Assembly: GCA_036346205.1 (NCBI GenBank)
Contig: JARFJB010000379.1
Location: 3,247,001-3,311,000 of the forward strand
Length of the DNA: 64,000 nt
Reading direction: 5' to 3'
DNA from: Vesta saturnalis
Lineage: Eukaryota; Arthropoda; Insecta; Coleoptera; Lampyridae
Of this stretch, positions 48,041-58,132 are shown piece by piece. The translations under genes and the position numbers were made by a program. The first letter of the stretch is position 1. Each line of letters begins with the position of its first letter. The notes under the pieces were generated by a model, which saw nothing but the letters and a program-made list of their open reading frames with translations, was not told where the DNA came from and searched no databases.

Positions 48041-48255
48041 TTATCTTCAAGAGACTAATAAGTCTCCTTCGGAGAGATGGACTGATGGCAATAGGTTCGC
48101 GTCATTCTGACATATTGCTTCTATTTGAAATTTTCTATCAAAATCACATTGTCCTAGCCCCATTATTAGGCGTAAGCGATTTGAAATACACAAATAAAAG
48201 ACAATTTAATCTATCGAAATTGACCGTAATAATAAGTTTATTAGTCTAAAGATAA
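48041..48255. mobile_element. MITE, copy 2 of a twin pair
   Basis: About 215 bp in the same orientation as copy 1. It is bounded by ttatcttcaagagactaata and tattagtctaaagataa. It is shorter than copy 1 by an internal deletion after ttgtcctagccccattatta. Confidence 0.75.
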
Positions 48256-49074
48256 ACATTTTTTTTCTTACACATATACTGTGTACATTCTACAGTAAAA
48301 ATTTAAATTTAGTTTAATAACGTTATAAAATTAATCAATTAAAAATAATAACAGTTTTTCTTTAATTTAAACATTTACTAATTCCAAATTGCCAGGGATA
48401 TAAATGTCAGAAAGTCCAATGGCTTATGTTTCGGAAGAAATAGATTTCGTTAGCTATTCGTACCAAGTACTTTTACTCTGAAGGGCACAATATCGTTAGC
48501 ATATATATCCCGCTCTGGAGTTTCGTAAGGATCCATACTAGGTCGTTACTTTCTATATTAAATACACCCAATTACTAACTTCGTCTAATTACGTTTTCCA
48601 TTTGTTTTCTTCTCCTTTATGTGTAATTTAATTACTAATGTGTTAAGTTTTAAATACCAACAGAGAAGGTTGTTTTATATGAACCGCTATAAACTACTTA
48701 CATTGAAATAACCTCTCTTGGGCGGACCGTGTATGTGTATGTGTATGTATATGTGTATGTGTACGTGTACGTGAACGTGCACGTCCACGTGTACTTATCC
48801 GTGTACGTGTATGTGGACGTAGACGTGTACGTGTACGTGCGGGACACTGAAAAAGTGTCCGTTCAAGGGAGTTTGTCCGTCCAAGAGAGATACATAAGAG
48901 CGAAATTAAACGTGCTATTATTTTTAAATTAATTTTATAATCATTATTTGATGAAAACAGCGTATAATAATAATTACAGAGTAATCATATCTATTAAAAA
49001 GTACAAACAAATATGTACAAATAAATGGTTTTTACATGTAAAAAATAGAAAACAAAAAAACATGTACAGATACC
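48256..49074. other. Intergenic with hexanucleotide repeat
   Basis: Apart from the repeat at 48730-48840 I see no feature. The open frame at 48729 is a translation of the repeat. Confidence 0.5.
48730..48840. repeat. GTATGT/GTACGT hexamer minisatellite
   Basis: About 18 degenerate hexamers. The first part is gtatgt, the rest grades into gtacgt and gtccacgt variants. It is bounded on the right by gggacactgaaaaagtgtcc, a short perfect-looking hairpin. Confidence 0.85.
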
Positions 49075-50391
49075 TTAAGATGTTTGCTTATGTTTAAAAT
49101 ATTCTGACAGAGACGTTTGCCTAATTTTGTTGTTAATTAATGTATCGTGCAAATGAAGATCAAGCCTAGATATTAAATCTAAACCAGATAGGCCACCACG
49201 AGCTTCAACAAAGCGTTTTAACTGCTGTGTCATAATAATTGCCTGTCGGTATGTAGTAATACTTTCTTCTTCCTGAGTATGTGCATCATCTGACTGATCA
49301 GACTCTATCTCTTGTGTCGGAAACCCATGCGTTTTTTTATAAAGTAAATGAGATGTAAAACGTGTATTTTCTTTGATAATTCTTGTGCTGATTCAGCAGT
49401 AACCTATGGCTATTAAAAATTTTTTTACAATAAATGTTCTATAAAATGCTTTGAAGCTTGTAATAATATCCTGACCTAAAGGCTGAACAACAGAAGTACA
49501 GTTGGGATGCAAACCTGCATTATCAAGAAATAATAAAGTTATTCGTTTTCACGGATCACCTGTCTATCAAATTGCATTAACCATTCTGCCACCAGTTCAC
49601 CGGTTAACCATGCTTCTTTATTCCATCTCCAAGTACAGCCAAATCATTCACATTAATATGTTTAAGAGCCTTTGGTTTTGCTGTTTTTTTTTTCTGTTAG
49701 TAGCGGTTTTTCCTTTTCTCCCTCCATATTTACACAAAACAGCATAAAAATACGTCGAAAATATACCTCCAATACATCTTTCACGTTTTAAATGTAATGT
49801 TTTGTTGGGAACTGCACGAAAAAATAGCCCAGTCTCATCTGCATTGTAGATATTTTTGGGAAAATAGTTGTTGATAATCGATGGAATTTAGCCAAAAATG
49901 TCGCTACATCGTTAGAGTTTACACTCGCGCCCTCCCCACTTATGGCTTTGAAAACGATATTATTGTGTCGGGTATGAAACTTTTCCAGCCAACCTTCTGA
50001 AGCACTAAAATTCCTGTAACATAAACCATCAGCGCTTTCTTTGGATTTTGTCTTTACTAATGTGCCTAAAAAGATACATACATATTTAATATTATACATA
50101 CTTAGTTGAACAAGTTTAAAACTAAAATAATTAAAGTATGTTAGCTGATAATGGAATATTTTTGCTATCTGTCGATATTTCTACCTTCTTCTTTTAGAAT
50201 GCTTCTTTTCTGATTCACGTTAATATTTGAGTGAAAGTAAAAGTTCTTTGTTTTTGACGATATCAGCTGTCTGTGTTTTTCCTATTTCAAAGCGTTTTGC
50301 TAAGTCACGTACACTAAATTGTTCCCTATCAAAGGTTCCAATTACTTGTTGGAGTAATAACAAATAAGTACTAAATTTTGAATGTGTCCAT
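49075..50391 (-). pseudogene. Pogo/CENP-B-type transposase, broken
   Basis: From a Met near 50391 the minus strand gives an N-terminal Psq-type helix-turn-helix in shifted frames (REQFSVRDLAKRFEIGKTQT), then the CENP-B HTH with NFSASEGWLEKFHTRHNIVF. The DDE core follows in pieces. LGYFFVQFPTKHYI is the block just after the first Asp, and that Asp is not visible. ITLLFLDNAGLHP holds the second Asp. NCTSVVQPLGQDIITSFKAF is the block where relatives read QPMDQG. Here the third Asp is Gly (codon 49474-49476). About 25 residues between the last two blocks are deleted. The C-terminus ends LHDTLINNKIRQTSLSEYF at 49075. Confidence 0.82.
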
Positions 50392-50464
50392 TGCACCTAT
50401 TCCTTTAAGTTGTGTTTAGTTTGCGCCGTTTACAGAGATTTGAGACAGTCCATTGGTCAATAAA

Positions 50465-51418
50465 ATGAGTGAAACTAAGATAGAATGGTCCAAAAACAAT
50501 TCATGAAAGAATGATTGATGTGTATGGGGAAGATCTTATTTTCAAGTAAAATATTGGTCTAAACTCTTTCGATCGGGTCCAGAATCAATCAATGATAACC
50601 CAAAGTCCGGACGACCCGTTGAAGCTCGAACTGCAGACATTGTGCGAAAAGTCGAAAATTTGGTACTGAAAGATCGGCGTGTAAAGATCTCTGTCATTGC
50701 CAATGAAGTCGGTATATCCGAAACAAGTGTCCTCAAAATTTTGCGTAACGATTTGGGTATGGAGAAGGTACAAAAACTGTACAGAAAAGAAGTTTCTCAA
50801 GAAAATTTGGCAGAGTTGGAGAGTGATAAACAATTTTTTTCTCGAATTATCACCGGGAATGAGACCTGGGTACATCACTGGGACCCTCCTACTAAACAAG
50901 AATCCATGCAGTTGGTTTATAAGGGCTCTCTCCCTCTCTTGGCAAAGAAGGCAGGACACAATTTTCTGGAAAAAACTGTTTTTTGAGTTGCTGAAGGAGT
51001 CTTGCTTATTGAATATATGCTGAGCGGGTGTACCATAAATGGAGACGCCTACGGAAACACAATTAAAAATTTAAAAACTGCTCTGGAGGAAAAACGCTCG
51101 CATTATTATCCACAAAAAAAAACTTGTTACACAACAACAGTCGAGTTCATAAGGCAATAGCAGATAATCAATTACTGTGGGTTTATAGAGTTAAGGCATC
51201 CACCTCATAGACCCGACCTAGCCCTGTCAGACTTCTTATTCAAAAATTTAAAAAAGCATCTCAGGGGAAAGCGTTTTGCTTCTGATGAAGAACTCAAAGA
51301 AGCCGTTGAAGAATATTTTGCAGGGTTACCGAAGGAATTTTAGAATCTCAATATCCTAAGCTCGTCTTATGATAAATATGTTCAAACAATTTTCCCCCAT
51401 GTCCATACGCAAGCTTAA
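50465..51418 (+). pseudogene. Mariner transposase, broken, catalytic Asp lost
   Basis: A mariner (DD34D-type) pseudogene. From a Met at 50465 the N-terminal domain is degraded, then reads VKYWSKLFRSGPESINDNP, GRPVEARTADIV and RRVKISVIANEVGISETSV, the second HTH. The region before the first Asp is shortened. The first catalytic motif is ITGNETWVHHWDP, where relatives have GDETW (Asp to Asn, 50858-50860). The second is LLHNNSRVHKA instead of LLHDN (Asp to Asn, 51133-51135). The third, PDLALSDF, keeps its Asp. FKNLKKHLRGKRFASDEELK and EAVEEYFAGLPKEF complete it. It has several frameshifts, one at the A run near 51112. Confidence 0.85.
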
Positions 51419-54204
51419 GATCTCTTGGTTTTATCATCTCAACATAGGATTGCCGCAGCACTGATTCTGTTAGCAGTTCTGAGTCCGTTTGGAATATACT
51501 GTCAATGTTTGGAATTAAGGTGTAAAACAGATTTTTTTATTGTATGTAATCTAAATAAATAAAGACTGTACGACTATTTAGATATATTCTGGGGCAGTAA
51601 TTTTCAGAGCAAGATCTGTGAGAACCCAGGTAGTCCGTCTACCTTTTGGGAGAAGAAACGAAACACGTTGCTTGCTTACTCAAGCACTTCATTTAATGTA
51701 CTTCCTTGCATTTTGATTGAACCTTTATATAATTTTTCAAAACATACTGTGTAGTTATTAAACGTGAATTACTCATACTATTTATTCTAAGGTACTCAAA
51801 ATATGCAGATAACATTTTTTGTTTGATTGCGTTTAAAGCTCGTTATTTTATTATTCATACATATAAACATTTTAATAATAATCGAATGGTCCTGATACAG
51901 TTAATCGCATGTTTTAATCTTTACTTTCTAATATAAATTTGATATAAATTTAATGATAAAAAATCATCCAATAAATTTTAAATTAGTATAAACATTCTTG
52001 GGCATATACGAAATGCGTGAACATTTCAAATTATTTATTGCAAATTATCAACTATATATTTAAAATTAAAAAACCAAAGCTGTTATACTGAAACTTATCA
52101 GTTAATTAACAAAAAGTAAATAAATATTGTTTAAAGTGATTTCATCGAAAGATAGGAACTAACCTAAACTGTCGCGCGCAATTTTTAATTAGGTTTGCAA
52201 AAGACTTTGATTAATAATCAGGGCCCGTTTCTTAATTAAAACAGGCGTAATACCAAATGTTACCAACAGCAGCTGCATTTAAATCTAATAATCAATACCA
52301 TACTTATTTATAAACGCATTAGCAATATATTACTTATTCGACGTGTTGGGGCGTTGGGAGTTAGAATCATGTCCGCCATTAGCATTATTAATATTACGAA
52401 ATGATTCAACGTTTCTTTTTAACTTCTAAATAATTAATACGTATAACTGAGAAAGAAATACGATAAAATTAATAATTCCTATAATTACACGTTTAAGCTA
52501 ATTTATAATCTAGATCCACCCTGTATCACGTTTCTCATAGATTATCAAAACTTGTTCGTATCTCGTAATCGTAGATATAAATTAACATCTAGAAGTATTT
52601 ATTGCGTATCTGATAACTTAACATAAGAGAAATGTGGGATATTAAAATTTATCCGACATCGTATATTTTTGTATTTATTTACATGGAAGCTATCAACTAT
52701 AACCGCTATCCAATGAACCGTTTCTGCAATGTTAATTAGATAAATATTTATTTTAAAATTTTTTGTTTTGATTTAAACTACAGTTTTTTAAAAGTCAAAC
52801 ATAATACTAATGTTCATTTATGCGAACCTTCACAGTGCAGTTTCAGCTGCAGATAGGACGCTGTAAAATCCAATTTTTGATAAATGTACATAAGGAAGCG
52901 GATTAAGATAGACGTAGTAAAAGCTCTATTGTTTGCATGGTAACACAAACAACAGCTGTAGAGTAGAATTTCGTAATATACCTACAAATAACCTAATAAC
53001 ATAAAATTAAAGATGAGCCTAATTAAAATCGTTAGTTAAGAAACTCAAACTGGCCGATTCAGATATATAAACTATTGTCGTAGTTTAATTTCATAATGTA
53101 CAAATAACCTAATACAATGAACTTAAAGATGAGTGAACTTAAAGTCCTTACTCAAATTTATAAAAGCCAGATATCAAGTAAACTAAATCATATCCATAAT
53201 TATAATTAAAAATTTCTTAAAATATTGAAATCTACTTTTTCACAAACAGATTCAAGTCGAAGAACATTAGAATCTAGGGTAATTTTTGCCAAGGTGTGGT
53301 TACGGGAACGTAATAAAGCTGCCATATTTAAATTATAAATAAGTAATTTATTACATTTTGCATAAATAGTGCTTAAGTAATACCGATTATTTTGCATAAC
53401 ACTGATTTCAGATTCATTAAAATGGATTTAAATTAATTAACAAAAAAATATTTTCTAATTAGGAAGATCGGTGCCTATCATGTTTGCGAGAGAGAAACTG
53501 GTAATCTCTCGAATATTGGATACATTTACAAATTATGCCAAATTAAATGAAATGTTTGCATAGCTATAAATTACGTAAGCATAAACAATTATACAACAAA
53601 ATTAAGTTTAGTTCTTTGAGAAGTTTACAATTCACGATAACAATGTATTTTAGTATTAATAAAAGAATTGCATGTAATTGTAAATAGTATTTCTCAATAT
53701 TATTATTATTGTTTTTACAAGTATAAGTCAAAACATTAATAAAAACAACCTATCTTCCCTTAATTAATTCGCAGTTTTTACGAATTAGAATTAACTTTGG
53801 TAATTTTTTTGTACAACCAATTTGGTCCGTTAATTACAATCTAACTTTTTACTAATTGCAGTTGATTATTATCAAACTGATTATATAACAAAACATGAAT
53901 CCTCCATTTGCAAAATACGTTATTGATATTTTTAATTACGTTATTGATAAATTGGATAAAAATATTTAGTTGCATTTCTTACCAGAAACCAATTTTTTAG
54001 CAACAAATCGAGAGGGACATTGCACTCGCGGAGTGTTGCTAGCATATTGCTTACTGTAGGGCGCTTCTTTTCGTGGATGTAAAGATTATTATGGATTTTT
54101 CGTATGTCATTCTCATGATCCGGAAGGTTACTTTTTGTGCATATAGGTGTTTACCAGGGCTTGAGAATGAAGGACTTGCACCAACTGGTACCTCTTTAAA
54201 ATAT
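51419..54204. other. Intergenic with one diverged tandem duplication
   Basis: AT-rich sequence without a supported gene. It contains the tandem pair at 52962-53185. Confidence 0.5.
52962..53185. repeat. Diverged tandem duplication, about 110-bp units
   Basis: The two units share, in order, gtag..aatttc.taat.tac, acaaataacctaata, aaagatgag and a ccagat or ccgattcagat ending. Units start near 52962 and 53078. Confidence 0.55.
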
Positions 54205-54345
54205 AATTAAAAATTATTATTAATTTTATTAAATACATAAATAAAAAGTTTACCTCGAGTAGGATTTGAACCTACGACCTGTACCGCGCTAACCAACTGC
54301 GCCACCAAGGTTCAAGCCCCAATCGATGTAAATTTTATCTTTATG
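54205..54345 (-). repeat. tRNA-like repeat with deleted anticodon arm
   Basis: An inverted copy of the sequence at 54580-54735. The tRNA-like part (54251-54311) is 61 nt instead of 74. The 13 missing bases correspond to the anticodon loop and one stem strand, lost between direct repeats of gtac (reads ctgtaccgcg where the full copy has ctgtac-13 nt-cgcg). Acceptor, D and T arms are otherwise intact. It cannot act as a tRNA. Confidence 0.75.
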
Positions 54346-54468
54346 TATGTAGAACTGATGTAAATTCTAAATATAATGAGATTACAATTAAATTACTTAT
54401 ATTAATGGAATGTGAGCCTGCAATATCGCAAGGATTCACACATACCAAAGCAACTTGACCAATATTAA

Positions 54469-54777
54469 ATTATTATAAGTTTTTGTTATGAACGAATAAG
54501 TTCAAAGGTAAATATGTAATTAAAAATTATTATTAATTTTTTTTAATAAAATTAATAATAATTTTTTCTACATATATAAAGATAAAATTTACATCCATTG
54601 GGGCTTGAACCTTGGTGGCGCAGTTGGTTAGCGCGGTACTCTAGCAAAGTACAGATCGTAGGTTCAAATCCTACTCGAGGTAAACTTTTTATTTATGTAT
54701 TTAATAAAATTAACAATAATTTTTAATTACATATTTACCTTTGAACTTATTCGTTCATAACAAAAACTTATAATAAT
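54469..54777 (+). mobile_element. Foldback element carrying a tRNA-like gene
   Basis: Terminal inverted repeats of about 70 bp (attattataagtttttgtta at the left, its inverse at the right) bracket a tRNA-like sequence in the centre. The TIR sequence is almost perfect over its length (gaacgaataagttcaaaggt in both). The unit is 309 bp. A Pol III promoter is present through the tRNA-like boxes. It could be a MITE that captured a tRNA, or a SINE-like repeat duplicated head to head. Confidence 0.7.
54609..54682 (+). tRNA. tRNA-like sequence, anticodon AGC (Ala)
   Basis: A full cloverleaf can be drawn. Acceptor ACCTTGG pairs with TCGAGGT (two G-U), D arm GCGC/GCGC, anticodon stem GTACT/AGTAC with loop CTAGCAA giving AGC, 5-nt variable loop, T arm GTAGG/CCTAC with loop TTCAAAT, and discriminator A. 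A box TGGCGCAGTTGG and B box GGTTCAAATCC fit a Pol III promoter. The body does not resemble the usual insect tRNA-Ala, and truncated copies elsewhere in the window show it belongs to a repeat family, so a decoding role is doubtful. Confidence 0.55.
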
Positions 54778-55252
54778 CTTTAAAATGTGTTTATATGAAT
54801 TTTCAGAAACTCCTATTGTAGCTAAAACACGTTTCTTAAAATTCACTAATTGCATTAATGGACTATCACGAATTGCCTTTTCTTTCTGGAATTTTTACCT
54901 CTTAGCCTAGAATGTTAATAAGCTACCCCTTTATACCAATTGTCTTGTATTTGTTCCATTTTAATATAATTAACACGTAACACATAAATATATATTTACA
55001 CAAATTATTGAATTCTGAAAAAAACTAAAATGTCCAATATACAAATGAAACAACAATGGAAAACAAGCAGAACTATACTACATCTTAACTCTTACAATAG
55101 AATCACCCTTCTCTTTGTCGTTTCTTGTGATAAACTATTGTGACACCATGAGGGTTTATGATGTACCCCACCCCCCCTCCACTGTAATCATTTATATGAA
55201 TTTACTTTTAAAATAAAACAAAAAAAAAATGTGGACACACCAACACCATACA
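54778..55252. other. Intergenic, nothing recognised
   Basis: AT-rich spacer with a poly-C/T patch near 55170. No supported feature. Confidence 0.5.
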
Positions 55253-55424
55253 TAAAGGTGCGTCTCCACTGAAATTGTTGGCAATTTCTGTGTTGGCAAC
55301 TGTTTACAATTCTTCAGAAAGTCACCAACTTTTGTTTCCTTTTGTACACACCAAATTAAAATAAGTTGTCAACAATTTGAGGAACATTTCAGTTGACAAC
55401 TAGCTGTCTCCACTAGTTGACAAA

Positions 55425-55871
55425 ATGTTGTCGAACGACGATGATATTATGCTAGCAGCCGCAGCGTTTATTATTTTAAGCAAAAAGAAAGGGAAGCATA
55501 AATATTGGGTACGACCAAGCCTCAAAGAAAGAAATACACATGGAGGGATTGAGCTAATAAATATTTTGAGAAGAGAAGACTTGTTAGCAGGACGTATTGA
55601 AGATGGACAAATTAGAAACTTTCTTCGAATGACTGAGTCTGATTTTGAACGGCTGCTCAATCTTGTTGGACCAAAAATTAAAAAAATAGACACTAATTAC
55701 AGAAAAGCAATCACACCTACGGAACGTTTACTAATTACTTTAAGATTTTTGGCCACCGGGGATTCGTACACTTCATTAATGTATTTGTTTAGAATTTCAA
55801 AGCAAGCGATTTCAAAATTCGTACATGAAGTTTGTGCAGCAATATGTGAAGTTCTAGAAGATCAAATTAAA
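55425..55871 (+). CDS. Harbinger nuclease, exon 1
   Basis: This is the N-terminal half of the PIF/Harbinger transposase nuclease, which cuts at the element ends with help from the MADF partner. The Met at 55425 is the first in frame after the TIR. The exon reads AAAAFIILSKKKGKHKYWVR, then LRMTESDFERLLNLVGPKI and TPTERLLITLRFLATGDSY, the characteristic block before the catalytic domain, then FRISKQAISKFVHEVC. It ends DQIK at a perfect GTAAGT donor (55872-55877). The exon has no stops or frameshifts. About 17 residues usual at this point in the family (before the WNFP motif) are not found, so a small exon or deletion is possible. Confidence 0.85.
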
Positions 55872-56720
55872 GTAAGTATAATTTATTACTATTAGAAATA
55901 TTTTTGACGGTCTCTTTGGACTAGCCACCCTGGTAAATAAAGATTTTCGTTTCGGAGGTCTTCGGTTCGAATCGATTATAAAAATAACCAGAAACGCATT
56001 TAAAAACGTGTTATTGATTTAAAAAATTATTTTCAAACAAATCGTCACATAGTTTAATGAAATACAAAGTGATAAAAATTATTTCAGCATAATATTTGCA
56101 TTATTTAGAGCCTCAGACAGAATACTGTTCAGAGAATACGGTTCATGTATTGTTTGTAGTTCTGTGAGTGGTGCGTCATGTATTTCTTGTGATTCGAGTG
56201 ATGTGTATTCTAATTGTGGTGAAGGTGATGATGGGTATTGTGGCAATAGATGATTTGTAGGTATTGAGTAACTTGAATTTGATGAATGTGTTGAAAATGG
56301 AGTCATTTGTCTAGCAGCAGGATAATCATATTTTCCGATGCTGGCGTCAAATAAAATATTCGATATTAAATGCTCTACCACATTTTGAGCATAGCTTGAT
56401 TTCAAAGCTTCTATCTTTGTTGCAACATGTTCTCCGAAGATAGTGAACCTATTGCGATACTTCTTAGCTTGAAGCTCTTTTAACACGTTATACGCCTCTT
56501 CCTGTCTTTTGTCATACTTGAAATTTTTCTTTTTGAACCTTTTGTATTTTTTTGAATATCTGACATTATTGAACAGCCTGGTTGTTGATCAGGTGGTTGT
56601 GGATCTGGTGGTGATTGGACTGTTGTATCATCTTCATTTGGTAATTGATTTTGAGAGATTTCTGCCTCAGAATCCTAAAATTAATTATTAATTAATATTA
56701 TTAAATATTTATTTTTTACA
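55872..56720 (+). other. Intron of the Harbinger nuclease
   Basis: GTAAGT donor and a ttttttacag acceptor directly before the WNFPQCVG block. The 850-bp intron contains exon 2 of the minus-strand partner gene (56079-56674). Confidence 0.7.
56079..56674 (-). pseudogene. Harbinger MADF-protein, exon 2
   Basis: The exon starts after a ttttag acceptor at 56675-56680 and opens with DSEAEISQNQLPNEDDTT and PPDPQPPDQQPG, then a basic stretch. A frame change near 56540 leads into KRQEEAYNVLKELQAKKYRN, then FTIFGEHVATKIEALKSSYA and QNVVEHLISNILFDASIGKY, a C-terminal block typical of MADF/BESS-type partner proteins of Harbinger elements. It ends at a stop at 56079. It sits wholly inside the intron of the nuclease gene on the other strand. 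Confidence 0.75.
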
Positions 56721-57552
56721 GATGCTTTGGAACTTTCCACAATGTGTAGGAGTAATGGATGGAAAACATATTACGATTCAATCACCAGAACACAATGGAA
56801 GCGATTTTTAGCATTGTTCTTTTTATTGTTGCTAATGCAAATTACAGTGTTATACATGAATGTTGGCTGCCAAGGACGCATATCGGACGGCGGTGTTTTC
56901 GAAAATACTCGCTTCAAAAAGATGTTGTCTGAATGTAAACTTAATTTACCTAACAATGAAAAGCTTCCTGGGAGAGCCATAGCTGTACCTTGTGTTTTCC
57001 TAGGTGACGATGCTTTTCCATTGTCACCAAATTTGATGAAACGTTATCCGGGTCCTTAAGAAAAAAGATCACTAGAGAGAATATTTAATTATAGATTGTC
57101 AAGAGCACGACGAGTATCAGAAAACGTGTTTGGAATATTATCAGCACGATATAAAGTCTTCAGGAAAATAATGTTACTTGATCCATCGAAAGCGCAGGCA
57201 ATTGTAACTGCTTGTATTTGTTTACACAATTATTTGAGAAAAAATAAAAACTCAAAGGGGACATACACTCCACCTGGAACATTCGATTCTGAAGACAAAG
57301 ACACTGGTAATATTATTTCTAGAACTTGGAGAAACGACATGCAAAACGATACACCATTTCACAATTTAGATAAGAGAGCTCGGAAATCAAGTAATGCAGC
57401 AAAAGACGTAAGACAAGAATTTGCAGAATACTTTATGTCGCCAGAAGGGGAAAGTTCCTTGGCAAAATAACTATTAGCAAATTATATACAATAAAAAGTA
57501 AATTAAAAATAAGTGTACTGAATAATAATAATAATATTGTTGCATACTTACA
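56675..57552 (-). other. Intron of the Harbinger MADF gene
   Basis: The GTAAGT donor (complement of 57547-57552) follows LNETH, and the acceptor is ttttag at 56675-56680. The intron contains exon 2 of the nuclease gene (56721-57470). Confidence 0.7.
56721..57470 (+). pseudogene. Harbinger nuclease, exon 2 (catalytic)
   Basis: The catalytic half of the nuclease (DDE_Tnp_4 type). It begins LWNFPQCVGVMDGKHITIQS, with the first Asp. Near 56800 a short deletion removes the expected YNYKKT and shifts frame, and another 1-nt shift follows near 56850. The second Asp is in CQGRISDGGVF. KLPGRAIAVPCVFLGDDAFP and LSPNLMKRYPGP follow, then a TAA where Gln is expected (57057-57059). The last part reads ERIFNYRLSRARRVSENVFG with the Glu region, ACICLHNYLRKNKNSKGTYT and ends FAEYFMSPEGESSLAK. 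The lesions are few, so the decay is moderate. Confidence 0.85.
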
Positions 57553-57905
57553 TGTGTTTCATTTAATCCCTTTTCCACACATAACCGAGGTTCATTTCTG
57601 TCTGTTAAAAAAAGAAGCCGTTTGTAGGCAAACCACTTTGGAGTGTCGGATGCCGCAGCTCCAGATTTATTGTCCTCTTTAATTTTCTTTTTCTCTCTAA
57701 AAAATTATGCAGTCAAATTTTTAATTTTCCTTTGTATTTCGAGTTCGTGTAGCCCCATAACATCAGTGATAGTTTTCCATGCATCCTTTTTCTTATTTTT
57801 ATTTTTATAATCTTCATCGGTTGAGTCCCATAGTACACTTTGGGCGCGATATAAATCAATTAACGTGTCGGTTAATTCGTTCGTCCCCGTGATGACAGAC
57901 ATGTT
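57553..57905 (-). pseudogene. Harbinger MADF DNA-binding protein, exon 1
   Basis: The partner protein that binds the element ends in PIF/Harbinger transposons. A likely start is the Met at 57902 (MSVITGTNELTDTLIDLY), rather than the upstream Met at 57971. The MADF domain reads LYRAQSVLWDSTDEDYKNKN, KKDAWKTITDVMGL and EIQRKIKNL. A single TAA interrupts it at the position of an aromatic residue before FFREKKKIKEDNKSGAAA. DTPKWFAYKRLLFLTDRNEP then leads to LNETH at the splice donor. Apart from that stop the exon is clean. Confidence 0.8.
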
Positions 57906-58132
57906 TCTGTTTGCAACTAATGTTACCAACTGAGCAAGCGTACACACAGAGCAGATAAATATCTGCAACACGCGTATTCCTTTGATGTTTACCGACTAAT
58001 ACGGAAACACGAATCTCGACATTTGTTTACAACTTTTGTTGGCAACTAAAGGTAATTTCAGAAACTTTTATGACCAACACGTGTTGACAACACAAAAGTT
58101 GACAATTTTTCTTTGGTGGAGACCCGGTTTAA

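Larger units (their letters stand above)
55256..58129. mobile_element. PIF/Harbinger DNA transposon, 2.87 kb
   Basis: TAA flanks both ends (55253-55255 and 58130-58132), fitting the 3-bp TWA target of PIF/Harbinger. The termini are inverted repeats with a common gtctccac core (left aggtgcgtctccact, right inverted aaccgggtctccacc), with further TTGGCAAC/TTGTCAAC motifs scattered inside each end. Two genes lie on opposite strands: a DDE nuclease (plus) and a MADF DNA-binding protein (minus). Their exons alternate along the element. Confidence 0.88.

Noticed and set aside
48729..48932. Open frame of Tyr-Val repeats
   Set aside because: It is a translation of the GTATGT hexamer repeat.
55905..55975. 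Possible tRNA-like sequence (ggaggtcttcggttcgaatc)
   Set aside because: A B-box-like patch is present, but I could not fold an acceptor stem or a full T arm. It lies in the Harbinger intron.
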